A DNA stretch of 64,000 nucleotides, from assembly GCA_041941305.1 (NCBI GenBank), contig JBGTQJ010000007.1, positions 186,001-250,000 of the forward strand. The letters run 5' to 3'. The notes under the pieces were generated by a model. That model searched no databases, was not told the origin of the DNA, and was given only the letters and a program-made list of their open reading frames with translations. The position numbers and the translations under genes were made by a program. Positions 51,726 to 60,929 of this stretch are shown here, in pieces. Source of the DNA: JANSWP01 sp041941305. Lineage in GTDB: Bacteria; Bacteroidota; Bacteroidia; Chitinophagales; Saprospiraceae. The stretch's first letter is position 1, and each line of letters begins with the position of its first letter.

Positions 51726-52901
51726 TTACAAAACCCAAAACTCCCCTTTTACTCTCAGTCTCCTGGCATGCTCCATGATCTCCTCCGCATAGGTCGGATT
51801 CGTAATTATCACCAAATCTGGCTGATAAGAATGAATAAACTCAGGAGCTACAATTTGTTGACCGCTCCCCGGCAGAAATTTCCCATGTCTGTTAGTGTTG
51901 ATATCAATGATATATGGAACTTCATTTTTGATGTCGAAAAGATTAAAAAAGGTAACAGCTCTTGCCCCGGCACCCCAGGCAATAGTTTTGATGTTTTCAT
52001 TCTGGACCTGTTCAATTCTCGATAGGCTTTTCCGAATCAAATCCTCAAAGTCAGCATTGAAATCTGCAATGGTTTCCGACAGCATTTGGATGTTTTTTGC
52101 CGGTGGAAATTTTGGTTTTGACTCCATGGGCTTTGGTCGTGCTTCAATGCCCAAAAATTCATCATTCCAGCAGGGAGCAACATTTAGCACTTCAAAACCA
52201 TTGGCTTCAAAAAGAAAAGCAAAGGAATCTGGAGTAAACCAGGCTTTGTGTTCATAGACTACATTCCAGATGATTCTGTCTTCAAAAGTGTAGGCAGCAT
52301 TCGGCACTTCAAAATAGACAATCGTATCAGGGCAATTGTCCAGATTTTTTCGAACCATTTTGACAAAACTTGCCTGGTCATCCAACAAATCTATCACCAA
52401 TCGACAAGCAATGAAATTTGGTCGTAGATATTCGTATTTATCAGAGTAATAATCCCGGATATATTGAATTTGGTCATTCTCTGAAGCATGCTTTGAGAAA
52501 TCAAATCCAGGGTCTATACCAATGCCTTTGTTATTGCCCTTTGCCGTCAACACTTTTAAAAAAACACCATCTCCACATCCTATATCCAATACAGTTTTTT
52601 CGTTCAAATCGTATTGTTGGATGAGCCTATCTGCTAGGTCTTCTACATATTTTCTAAACAACGGTGAGCCATCATTGGAGAAATCGTAATCATCAAAACT
52701 GATTTTTGACGAATCATAACCTTCGTTGCAAATGAAACCACAACTTTGACAAAATCGCAAGTCAATTTTACCTTTAACTACCTCCATAGCCTCCTTTTCA
52801 CTAGTACACATAATACCATCCTGAGTAGGTACAGGAGGCAGTTGAAAAAAATCAAAAGTATTGGGGCTTTTACACAAAAAGCATTTTGGTGGATCTTGCA
52901 T
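51726..52901 (-). CDS. SAM-dependent C-methyltransferase
   Basis: The 391-residue protein has the three-part layout of sugar C-methyltransferases. First is a zinc-binding N-terminal domain with CFLCKSP and FCQSCGFICN. Next is a Rossmann SAM domain (VLDIGCGDGVFLKVL, about 103-210). Last is a C-terminal alpha/beta domain (IAWGAGARAVTFFNLF, then PDLVIITNPTYAEEI). Members methylate NDP-sugars at carbon 3 in O-antigen or glycoside pathways (TylC3/NovU type). A surface-glycan role is likely here but not supported by other sugar genes nearby. Confidence 0.85.
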   Translation of the reverse strand: MQDPPKCFLCKSPNTFDFFQLPPVPTQDGIMCTSEKEAMEVVKGKIDLRFCQSCGFICNEGYDSSKISFDDYDFSNDGSPLFRKYVEDLADRLIQQYDLNEKTVLDIGCGDGVFLKVLTAKGNNKGIGIDPGFDFSKHASENDQIQYIRDYYSDKYEYLRPNFIACRLVIDLLDDQASFVKMVRKNLDNCPDTIVYFEVPNAAYTFEDRIIWNVVYEHKAWFTPDSFAFLFEANGFEVLNVAPCWNDEFLGIEARPKPMESKPKFPPAKNIQMLSETIADFNADFEDLIRKSLSRIEQVQNENIKTIAWGAGARAVTFFNLFDIKNEVPYIIDINTNRHGKFLPGSGQQIVAPEFIHSYQPDLVIITNPTYAEEIMEHARRLRVKGEFWVL

Positions 52902-52983
52902 ATTTTGTAGAAAGAAAATCTGGGAGGAATGGAATTAAAAGGAAGGTTCAAAAATTATACCTTGAAATTTCGGAAGAAAAATT

Positions 52984-54129
52984 TCACTCTTGCTTCGGTT
53001 GAATTTTCATTGAAATGATTATCCACATGACAACAAATAGCAAAAGTACAAACAGCAATCCGATTCTTAAATCAAAAAGATCTGCTAAAAAACCAATGGT
53101 AGGAGGTCCTACAAAAAAACCCGCATAGCCAATGGATGTTGCCATAGCAATCCCAACTGAGGGGTTTACACCAGTCGTATTACCAGCCCTGGAATAAACA
53201 ATTGGGACTACAGTAGACAAGCCTAAACCAATAAAAAAGAAACCAATCAGTGTTGTCAACGTAAAAGGAAAGAGAATAGCAAGTCCCAGACCTAAAACAG
53301 CCAGCAAACTGTCATAAATCAATAATTTTCTAGCACCAAAGCTTGCTGTAAAATAATCTCCAAAAATTCGCCCAAGGGTCATAGCTGCCGCAAAAGTGCC
53401 AAAGGCCAATGCACTGAAAGCTTCGTCTTTGCCCACAATTTTGTGCATGAATAAAGCAGACCAATCTGCCATAGCTCCTTCTCCTGTCATTCCACAAAAG
53501 GCAATGATCCCCAATGGTAATATGGCTTTTGCTGGCAAAACAAAACGACTTCCTGATTCCTCTTTGGACGATTTTTTTTCAGGTTTATCTTTTATCAAAT
53601 AAAATGAAGCAGCAATGAGACTAAGCAATCCCCCAAAAGCAACCAATGAAAAGTGCAAAAACAAGGAAACAGAAAATTTGGCAAATAAAGCCCCTGCTCC
53701 TGCCCCAGTAGCCATTCCTATACTAAACAATGCATGAAAGGAAGACATGATGGGCTTTTTGTAAAGTCGCTCTACAAAAACCGCTTGTCCATTCATTGCT
53801 ACATCCATTGCTCCTGTAGATAATCCAAGAATGAAAAACATGGGAGCAACCAGCATGATTTCTGATGAGAACACTAAAAAAGGAGCAACCAAACAGAAAA
53901 ATACGCCAGTGAATATGGTCACATTTCTGGTTCCATAAAGAGTGGTTAACCAACCTGAAAAGGGCATAGCCAACAAGGCACCCAATGCCATGGTTAGAAG
54001 CAGGGTGCCTAATCCCGTATTGGAAATATCAAAAAAGACCTGTACCTCGGGGATACGGGCAGTCCAATTGGCATAGATAAACCCATTGATGAAAAAAAAT
54101 GTAGAAACGGCGGTGCGGTTAGCAATCAT
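52984..54129 (-). CDS. MFS transporter (YbjJ-like)
   Basis: The 381-residue protein has twelve hydrophobic helices in two halves of six. Typical MFS motifs include FSGWLTTLYGTRN after helix 2 and GRIFGDYFTASFGARKL in the second half. The segment GAMDVAMNGQAVFVERLYKKPIMSSFHALFSIG is characteristic of the YbjJ/sugar-porter-like group. The substrate is unknown. It stands alone, 82 bp upstream of the methyltransferase gene on the same strand. Confidence 0.9.
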   Translation of the reverse strand: MIANRTAVSTFFFINGFIYANWTARIPEVQVFFDISNTGLGTLLLTMALGALLAMPFSGWLTTLYGTRNVTIFTGVFFCLVAPFLVFSSEIMLVAPMFFILGLSTGAMDVAMNGQAVFVERLYKKPIMSSFHALFSIGMATGAGAGALFAKFSVSLFLHFSLVAFGGLLSLIAASFYLIKDKPEKKSSKEESGSRFVLPAKAILPLGIIAFCGMTGEGAMADWSALFMHKIVGKDEAFSALAFGTFAAAMTLGRIFGDYFTASFGARKLLIYDSLLAVLGLGLAILFPFTLTTLIGFFFIGLGLSTVVPIVYSRAGNTTGVNPSVGIAMATSIGYAGFFVGPPTIGFLADLFDLRIGLLFVLLLFVVMWIIISMKIQPKQE

Positions 54130-54172
54130 TCATCAAGCTGTTAGAATCGCAAATATAGAATTGCCTATTGTT

Positions 54173-55314
54173 TTATTCTTTTTCTGCGTCCAAATGCATC
54201 CCTGAAGTCAACTCATAAGTCCCATCTTCGTTTAAAGTAATTTCATAATAAAAAGCTGTTGGGGCACGATAATCCCCAAATTGACGAACGCCTTGCATGT
54301 CACATTGCATATTATAGATTCGAATCTTACCATCTTTTTCGGCTACTGTATAAAAGTCTTGAGCAAACCACTTCATTCTATCAACCAACCTTTCATCTAA
54401 TTTATTCAGTAACTGATCATTGATTGGAAAGGCATGAAACTCAATTTCATTTTGCTTTATCATAGAATATTTTCCAATGTGTAAATCTGTTTGATTTTTT
54501 ACAACTCCATACCAAACCACATTACCTACAGAAACTGGAACTGACAATATTCGAGCTGAAGGGATATTTTGTTCTTTCAATTGGGCATTGAACATATTTT
54601 CGATATATTGCTTATTACTCTGTAAATTAAGTAGCTTATCTTTTTGAGGAAGGTTATTTTTTGCAAGTGCGAGGCGAAAAACACAGCTATAGCCTTAGCT
54701 CTAGCGAGTATTTTCAACGAAGCAATTGCAAAAAAGAAGCCTTCAAAAGAATAAGATATTTAGTTTACAGAGTACTTATTGACTAGTGTAAATAGTAGAT
54801 ATAGCGTACTGATAGTCAAGCCAAGAATATTTGGAAGACCTCTTCTTCTATCCAACCTTTTGTACTTGAAAACACTAATCAAAGTTCCTACTAAAAGAGG
54901 AATTGAATAAAAAGGATCAATAATCGGAATGCTATCAAAACTGAACCTATAGTCTGAAAAAGGCAAGAATAATTGAGTGCCATAAGTGGTAAAAGTATCC
55001 AGCAAAACGTGAGTAAATAAAGAAAAAAAACTTAATAACCACAACTTACGATAGGACACTCCATTGGTCCATTTTATTTTACTCAAAATATATGCGAATA
55101 AAAAAGCACCAGCAAAGCAAAACAATATCGAATGGCTATAACCACGGTGGAGGCTGATTTTTTCGAGTTCATCAAACAATGGGACTAACAAAACATCTAA
55201 ATCAGGGACTGTTCCAATTACAGCACCCAAAACAGGACCTTTAGATCCAATCTTTCTCCCAAGAACTGCTTCGCCTACAGCTGCCCCTAGCGCAGCTTGC
55301 GTAATACTATCCAT
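54173..55314 (-). pseudogene. Metal-dependent membrane hydrolase (YdjM/DUF457) interrupted by a miniature element
   Basis: The first 184 codons (55314 to 54760) encode MDSITQAALGAAVGEAVLG, the HRGYSHS motif, HVLLDTFTTYG and four or five membrane helices, as in PF04307 proteins. The reading ends early (VNKYSVN). The conserved C-terminal domain continues in a separate frame, 54595 to 54173 (MFNAQLKEQNIPSARI, VVWYGVV). Between them sits a 159-bp element with a 5-bp duplication. Removing 164 bp gives 326 codons including the stop, joined as LVNKQYIENMFNAQ. The product is thus split and probably inactive, though the membrane half could still be made. Confidence 0.88.
54616..54774. mobile_element. 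159-bp MITE-like element with TIRs and 5-bp target duplication
   Basis: The termini start TACTCTGTAAA on both strands and remain similar for about 48 bp (TACTCTGTAAATTAAGTAG against TACTCTGTAAACTAAATAT). The element is flanked by the direct repeat CTTAT (54611-54615 and 54775-54779). It has no coding capacity, so it must have been moved by a transposase encoded elsewhere. The similarity of the two ends and an intact duplication suggest a fairly recent insertion. Confidence 0.9.
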
Positions 55315-55317
55315 AGA

Positions 55318-56577
55318 TTAAATTTTTATCCTAACAGTTTGTACGCTAGTCAAACTGTCCACTTCTGTCCAGGACATATAAATATTTTCGCCTGATTTAA
55401 CCATTATGGGAAAGCCACTACTTCTGGATTGGCTGGTTTCTTTTAGGAACATACTCGGTCCAATTTTATTTTCAGGACCAACCTTAGCTGCTCTAATTTC
55501 AGCCTGATCTTCCACATTTTCCAACCAAGTCACCAAGACTTCATTTTTGGAAAGCAGGATAATATCAACTCTGCCAGAAGGATTGCCTTCATCAACTTGA
55601 ATGGGTTGTCCAAAAGTCTCACCAGCATCTTTGGAAAAAGCTACATTTACCTTACCCTTTCCGTCAGGAGCTGTAAACCATGCAACAGCCAGGACATTTC
55701 CCTCTGCTGAGATTGCAGGACCATTAACCGGACATCCTGTAATTTTCCAATTATCAGAATGAATACTTTTAGGCATAGTCCATTTTCCATTTACCTTTCT
55801 AACAATACTGATATCCCGAACTTCATCCTCTGAACGGTCGCGATAAACCACCACAGGTCCAGTAGAAGTCATGGTTGCATCGGTTTGGCAACAATCACAA
55901 ATTCGATTGTCTAATTCCGCCTCTTCATAAAGATTGCCTCCCCGATCAAATTCAGCGGTGCGCAAAGTCATAGCTCCACCATGCCCGTTCTCATGATGAT
56001 GCCCCTTCTGCTTACTGCCTACTGCCGATTGCCTGCTGACTTTCGTGTTTCGTCCATCCAACCAGGTAGCGAAGATTCGATTTTCCGATATCGGGAACAT
56101 CGTTACAAAGCCATGCTCCGCAGCAATACTATCTCGATGTGGAATAAAGGAATTTCTCCAGGTTTGCCCGCCATCTCCAGATTGTGCAATTCGAACGTCA
56201 TAATCGTAAGTACCTCCTGCACTTTTTTGTAACCAATGGGCTGCCAGGGATTTTCCTCCGTCTGAATAAGCCACTAAGGAAGGGAAGTCTGCCCAATTGA
56301 CAAACCAGTTGTTTCCGTTGGCTATTTCAATCGGAGTAGACCATTTGTCTTTTTCCAGTTTTGAAAACAACAAAGCATCAGTGGAATCATTCAGGTATTC
56401 TACCCAGGAAAGATAAACTTGACCTGTTTCTGAAACAAAAAGATTGGATTCGCCACCATGTTGGGAAGGTGAAGGAATATTTTCAAGTTGAACTGCCTCT
56501 TGGTACTGGCTTGAGGAGTTTTGCTGGCAGCAATAGAAAAACAACAGCAAAATAATACCGAAAAAGAATGCACGCAT
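55318..56577 (-). CDS. Sialidase-fold lipoprotein with CxCC motif
   Basis: The 419-residue protein has a lipoprotein signal (FFFGIILLLFFYC, lipidation at the first Cys of CCQQ). A six-bladed BNR-type propeller follows (SGDGGQTWRN, SKDAGETFGQP). CDCCQT and, 50 residues on, GCPVNGP match the T9SS-exported protein at 48996-50456. The residues QSAVGSKQK (coding for 56011-56040) interrupt a loop and look like a translated dispersed repeat. A His-rich stretch, KGHHHENGHGG, follows immediately and could bind metal. The gene ends 3 bp before the YdjM-type gene, so the two are cotranscribed. Confidence 0.83.
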   Translation of the reverse strand: MRAFFFGIILLLFFYCCQQNSSSQYQEAVQLENIPSPSQHGGESNLFVSETGQVYLSWVEYLNDSTDALLFSKLEKDKWSTPIEIANGNNWFVNWADFPSLVAYSDGGKSLAAHWLQKSAGGTYDYDVRIAQSGDGGQTWRNSFIPHRDSIAAEHGFVTMFPISENRIFATWLDGRNTKVSRQSAVGSKQKGHHHENGHGGAMTLRTAEFDRGGNLYEEAELDNRICDCCQTDATMTSTGPVVVYRDRSEDEVRDISIVRKVNGKWTMPKSIHSDNWKITGCPVNGPAISAEGNVLAVAWFTAPDGKGKVNVAFSKDAGETFGQPIQVDEGNPSGRVDIILLSKNEVLVTWLENVEDQAEIRAAKVGPENKIGPSMFLKETSQSRSSGFPIMVKSGENIYMSWTEVDSLTSVQTVRIKI

Positions 56578-56605
56578 TCGTTCTAATTTTAGACATGTTC
56601 TTAAT

Positions 56606-57520
56606 CTACCGAAGGGATTTATAAATCATAGATAACACCTTTGGATGAATGATTAAAATTAGAAAAGAAAGTAGGTTTGGCAGGTAACCTGGAGCATTAA
56701 TTTTCAAGATATTTCTATACAAACTGACCCCTTCTTCATCTTGACCAATTCTGAGAAAAAATATGCCCTTTAAACATTGTTGGACAAGGCGTGAACTATG
56801 GTATTTTCTCAATACCTCCCAATAACTCGATTGGGTAGTTGCCAAAGTTCGGTATACCCTTGCTTTTTCAAGTGCGCTGGATGCTTTATATGCCTTTACC
56901 ACGGAAGTTTTTTCATCTGTAGTATAAATTCTCAATCCCTGATGAATGTAATATCGATTGGCAATGGCATCCAACTGATACCATAAAGTAAATTCATAAC
57001 TAGGCAAATCTTCATTAAACCTTTTGTCACCCAACAGTTCGGTTTTGGTAAGTCCCCAAAATTCCCCCACCGTTTGTTTGATTATTTTTTCCTGTGGCAA
57101 ATATTGGTCTGAATCCAAGCCCTTTCCAGTAAATTCTCCTGTAACGGAATCAAAACAATTACAAGTTATCGCATTGATCTTCGGGTCTATTGTTTTGGGA
57201 ACATTTAGAAATACCTCCAATGCATAGGGCTTCATCACATCATCGCTATCCAAAATGGTAAACCATTCTCCACGAATGTGATCAAGACCAGTGTTTTTGG
57301 CAGCACAAACACCTCGATTTATAGTATGTTGGAAGATTCTGATTTGATCGCCGTATTTCGCAAGCATCTCTAAAGTATTATCGGTGCTTCCGTCATCGAC
57401 TACTATGATTTCGAAGTCTTTAAAGGTCTGACTTAGAACACTTTGGATGGCATTATTAATTAAATGGGCACGATTATATGTAGGAATAATGATGCTTACC
57501 GCAGGCTTCTTTTGTAGCAT
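56606..57520 (-). CDS. Glycosyltransferase family 2
   Basis: The 304-residue protein has a GT-A fold: VSIIIPTYNRAHLINNAIQSV, EIIVVDDGSTDNT and the metal-binding ILDSDD near residue 90. There is no membrane helix apart from a hydrophobic C-terminus. Such enzymes transfer a sugar from a nucleotide donor to a lipid or polysaccharide acceptor. It lies 28 bp upstream of the sialidase-fold lipoprotein gene on the same strand. Acceptor and donor cannot be inferred. Confidence 0.88.
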   Translation of the reverse strand: MLQKKPAVSIIIPTYNRAHLINNAIQSVLSQTFKDFEIIVVDDGSTDNTLEMLAKYGDQIRIFQHTINRGVCAAKNTGLDHIRGEWFTILDSDDVMKPYALEVFLNVPKTIDPKINAITCNCFDSVTGEFTGKGLDSDQYLPQEKIIKQTVGEFWGLTKTELLGDKRFNEDLPSYEFTLWYQLDAIANRYYIHQGLRIYTTDEKTSVVKAYKASSALEKARVYRTLATTQSSYWEVLRKYHSSRLVQQCLKGIFFLRIGQDEEGVSLYRNILKINAPGYLPNLLSFLILIIHPKVLSMIYKSLR

Positions 57521-57703
57521 TTCTTGTGTTTTGCTACTTGCAGAAATTGGGAGTCTTCCTGAAATAGTGTTTGTTTAGGTTGTTTTTTATAAAAGTGATT
57601 TGCTGCAAATTTCACGCCACTATGGCAAAGAAAACGCTCGAAAAGTTTTATTTTTTTTATTCAAATATTTTTAAAACAAATGGTCAATATTTTTTTTAGG
57701 AAT

Positions 57704-57784
57704 AACCTGTTAGGTTGAAATTAAGCAAAAGGACTGCTAGGATTTTCACATCCCGCCTTATTCCTTAGGGCAACCTAACAGGTT
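57704..57784. repeat. 81-bp element with perfect 14-bp inverted repeats
   Basis: aacctgttaggttg (57704-57717) is exactly complementary to 57771-57784. The interior has no coding capacity. It lies in the 316-bp spacer 57521-57836, where I see nothing else; the remainder is AT-rich. Confidence 0.8.
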
Positions 57785-57836
57785 TTTACGATAAGCAATT
57801 GAAAATGAATTAATTGAACTCGAACTTCACGTTGAT

Positions 57837-60017
57837 TTATTTGTCTAAAACAATCCTTTTAGTAGCTACAAATTCCCCATTAGAAATTTTTAACAAATAC
57901 ATACCCGTAGCATATTCTCTTAAATCAATCTGAATGGTATTTGATTGTGCCTTCCCATTCCAAAGATTTTTGCCCATAAGATCCGTAATTTCCAAACTCA
58001 ATTCAGGATTCAAACCAATTTCAGGTAAAGAAACAGTGGTCATCCCACTTGTTGGATTTGGAAATACTCGGATGGAAGCTTCCCACAATTCTTCTTCTAC
58101 GCTATTTGGATCCCCAGGTTCTACTCTTGTCAAAGTATTTTGGGTCCGGTTAGTATACCAAATATATCCTTGAGGTCCTATTTTGATCCCTGTGATTCCT
58201 GGAGCTTCTGTTTGTATTCTACCCAATTCTTCAAAGTTATTATCTACATCATATACTATGATTTCTCCTGTGGCATAATCACTGACAAGAAGGCGATTCT
58301 CCATAATTTCAATACCACAAGGGCGATCCAGTCCATCTTCAATAATGACTTCCCAGGTTACGTTTCCGACCCTTGAATGTTCTGTCAATGGCTCATTGAT
58401 CAGTGGCAAATTATTGGTCACATTTCCAGAATTAATATCCAAACGCATCACTCTGTCGTTGCCATTATCTACTATATACAACCAACCGGTAGTCTTATCC
58501 AAAATCATATGGCTAGGTACATCTCCATCTCTTTTGGTTTTAACTTCCTGATACCGACGAACCAGCGCATCTCCATGATAATCATTTCCAGGACCATGGT
58601 CATCTACAAAATCATAGCGTACAATTTCCTCGTTCCAGGTATCATTTATCCAGTACACGTTGTCAATTTCATGGGCAATACCCATGCTGAAGGGGCTTCC
58701 ATGTAACATATCCAAATGGCTTCCATTCCCTCCAGAAGGTTGTGCATAGATATCCGGGTCACTGGACCAAAGCGTAGGTCCGGTAAAGGAACCTCCACCG
58801 TGATTGGCATCCTGAACCCCGGGCGCAGATGCCCAATTGAAGTTATTTCCGAATTCCATCGCAGTTGGAAGGGACATGAAATGCCAGGCATTGCCATCGA
58901 CCCGTTGCCATGTTGTCTGTTGAGCAGTTCCTGCATCAAAAAATGTAAGGGTACTTCCACCAGCGTTTTCAGTCCTTTGATTGATGACCCATAATTCATT
59001 TCTGGAAAGAATGGGGAAAAAGTCCAAATCTGTGGGACGATCGAGTTGGTCTCCTGAATTGGCGATTTCAATCAAATTTGGGAAAGTCTCTAAATATTCC
59101 TGGATTCTGTTTGGCCGTACTACCAATGGAAATATTTCAGTTTCAAATTCAATTGTATTATTATCTAAATTATCATCGGTAATGCCATTCACCGCAGTTA
59201 TTGCCACATTAATGGTATAGGTTCCTGGAGCATCAGGCATCCAGGGGAAAGGATGCTCAAAGTCAAAAGTTGCCAATGATGGAATGCTCAAACCATTCAA
59301 ATTTCCAATGATTGGGCTGCCACCGTCAACTGTGTAAACAACTTCCAAAGAAGTGATTTCATTTAAGCCGTTATTGCTTATGGTTCCTGAAATGGGAACT
59401 TCAGTCATCTCTTCTCCAAAAGGTAAGGAATTAATCTCGGAAAGCTCAGCATCCAATTGGGCAGGCTCTTCAACAATTACATTATCTATAGCAATACCAA
59501 ATAACCATCCACCACCATCATTGTATCGGAAACCAATATGCACCATTTCTTCACCACCATACTGACTTAAATCAACCGCATGGTTTTGCCAGCCGCTACC
59601 ACCAGATATGGAATATATCGAGGTCCAGTTTGTCCCATCCAGGGAAACTTCCACATTTGCAGATTCATCTGCTCCCTGGTAATTGCCTTCACCAAAAAAT
59701 GCTTCAAATTTCAAAATTGCACCTTGGACTGAAGTGAAATCAAGTGCAGGAGTCACGAGATAGTCTGCACTCTTATCACAATTGCAATTATCGTCATTCG
59801 TACCAGCAATTCTGGTAGAGCCATTGTCGGCAATATCCCAAAATTGACTGGAAAGCGCGCCCGCAGTGGCAATTTGCCATCCTCCATCTGTTGCATTAGT
59901 CTGGATGGTCCATCCAGTTGGCAAGCTTCCTCCTTCAAAATCTTCTGAAAGAATTTGAGCAGAAAGGAAGCCTACACTTAGCATTAATAAAGTTGTAAAG
60001 AATAAATTTTTCTTCAT
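57837..60017 (-). CDS. T9SS cargo protein with jelly-roll, CARDB-like and NHL-type propeller domains
   Basis: The 726-residue protein has a signal peptide (FFTTLLMLSVGFLSAQ). A jelly-roll domain (about 20-185: FEGGSLPTGWTIQTN to DNVIVEEP) is followed by an Ig/CARDB-like domain (about 195-300) and a propeller of NHL/SMP-30 character (about 305-640: DRPTDLDFFP, GWLYIVDNGNDRVMRLDINSG). A type A sorting domain ends it (VFPNPTSGMTTVSLPEIG to YATGMYLLKISNGE). It is exported across the outer membrane. Its ligand is unknown; polysaccharide or peptide binding is plausible. Confidence 0.88.
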   Translation of the reverse strand: MKKNLFFTTLLMLSVGFLSAQILSEDFEGGSLPTGWTIQTNATDGGWQIATAGALSSQFWDIADNGSTRIAGTNDDNCNCDKSADYLVTPALDFTSVQGAILKFEAFFGEGNYQGADESANVEVSLDGTNWTSIYSISGGSGWQNHAVDLSQYGGEEMVHIGFRYNDGGGWLFGIAIDNVIVEEPAQLDAELSEINSLPFGEEMTEVPISGTISNNGLNEITSLEVVYTVDGGSPIIGNLNGLSIPSLATFDFEHPFPWMPDAPGTYTINVAITAVNGITDDNLDNNTIEFETEIFPLVVRPNRIQEYLETFPNLIEIANSGDQLDRPTDLDFFPILSRNELWVINQRTENAGGSTLTFFDAGTAQQTTWQRVDGNAWHFMSLPTAMEFGNNFNWASAPGVQDANHGGGSFTGPTLWSSDPDIYAQPSGGNGSHLDMLHGSPFSMGIAHEIDNVYWINDTWNEEIVRYDFVDDHGPGNDYHGDALVRRYQEVKTKRDGDVPSHMILDKTTGWLYIVDNGNDRVMRLDINSGNVTNNLPLINEPLTEHSRVGNVTWEVIIEDGLDRPCGIEIMENRLLVSDYATGEIIVYDVDNNFEELGRIQTEAPGITGIKIGPQGYIWYTNRTQNTLTRVEPGDPNSVEEELWEASIRVFPNPTSGMTTVSLPEIGLNPELSLEITDLMGKNLWNGKAQSNTIQIDLREYATGMYLLKISNGEFVATKRIVLDK

Positions 60018-60176
60018 GGTTAAATTTTAGTTGAGTTTGTACGAAGCTATTCGATGTTTAAAAATAGTTTTAGAAATAGAATCGCGTAAATATCTAATTT
60101 CGAAGTGCTTTTTCTATAGTCGTTTTTTGGAATTGCAGGACGCCGGACTTTATAAAAACCGGAATCCTCGATTTTG

Positions 60177-60905
60177 TCATTTCACGGCTATTCTCTTAAT
60201 ACCAAATTGATGGTCTGTTTCTAATAATACATAATACCATCCTCTCGGCATACCGGAACAATCAAATTTGAAAGATGTTCCCCTTTCCAGTTGCTTTTTT
60301 CTAATCAATTGACCATTCCCATTTAACAGGGTCACTTTAATTTTTTCTTTTGAATCATTTTCCAACCAAAAATAATCGGAAGCTGGATTTGGAAAAACAT
60401 TAATCGTTTTATTCAACTCAAAAGCATTTACCCCTGTAGCTGGGTCAAAAGCAGTGTAATCAAAAGTCACAATTAAAGAATCATTCGGGTCATTAATTGG
60501 ATAAAGTTTGAATCGAACCAATAATTCCCCAGGTATACCATCAGGAAACAATTGAAGAATAAATTTGTCTGTTGACCCCGTTTCCGGTTTTAAATAAAAA
60601 TCTGCACTATCGAGTGTATTGGCGGGATTATAAAAATTTTGAGGATCCTGCACAGCCGTATTCCACCCTCCTCCATGACCGCCACCCTGACCAATAGGAT
60701 TAGATGTAAAGAGGACGGTTTTTACCCAACGCATTTGAAGGGTATCATTTGTATGATTTTCGAATTGGGCATAATTGTAAAAAACCTGGGTATCAGCAGA
60801 TTTGATTGCATATACCAATTCGGGAGAAACCGAAAAACTGCTTTGAGCTTTGCACAAATAGCTACAGCTCAATAATAATATTGTTACGGATAAGTAGTCT
60901 TTCAT
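60177..60905 (-). CDS. Small T9SS cargo protein
   Basis: The 242-residue protein has a signal peptide (TILLLSCSYLCKA). One beta-sandwich domain of about 130 residues follows (ENHTNDTLQMRWVKTVLF, then RFKLYPINDPNDSLIVTFDY), reminiscent of domains that contact solvent-exposed ligands. A type A sorting tail closes it (INVFPNPASDYFWLEN to GWYYVLLE). There is no catalytic motif. It lies 24 bp downstream of the VCBS lipoprotein gene on the same strand, so they are probably cotranscribed and may act on the same surface partner. Confidence 0.8.
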   Translation of the reverse strand: MKDYLSVTILLLSCSYLCKAQSSFSVSPELVYAIKSADTQVFYNYAQFENHTNDTLQMRWVKTVLFTSNPIGQGGGHGGGWNTAVQDPQNFYNPANTLDSADFYLKPETGSTDKFILQLFPDGIPGELLVRFKLYPINDPNDSLIVTFDYTAFDPATGVNAFELNKTINVFPNPASDYFWLENDSKEKIKVTLLNGNGQLIRKKQLERGTSFKFDCSGMPRGWYYVLLETDHQFGIKRIAVK

Positions 60906-60929
60906 CTTGTTAAGTAAAATTTTGAATTA

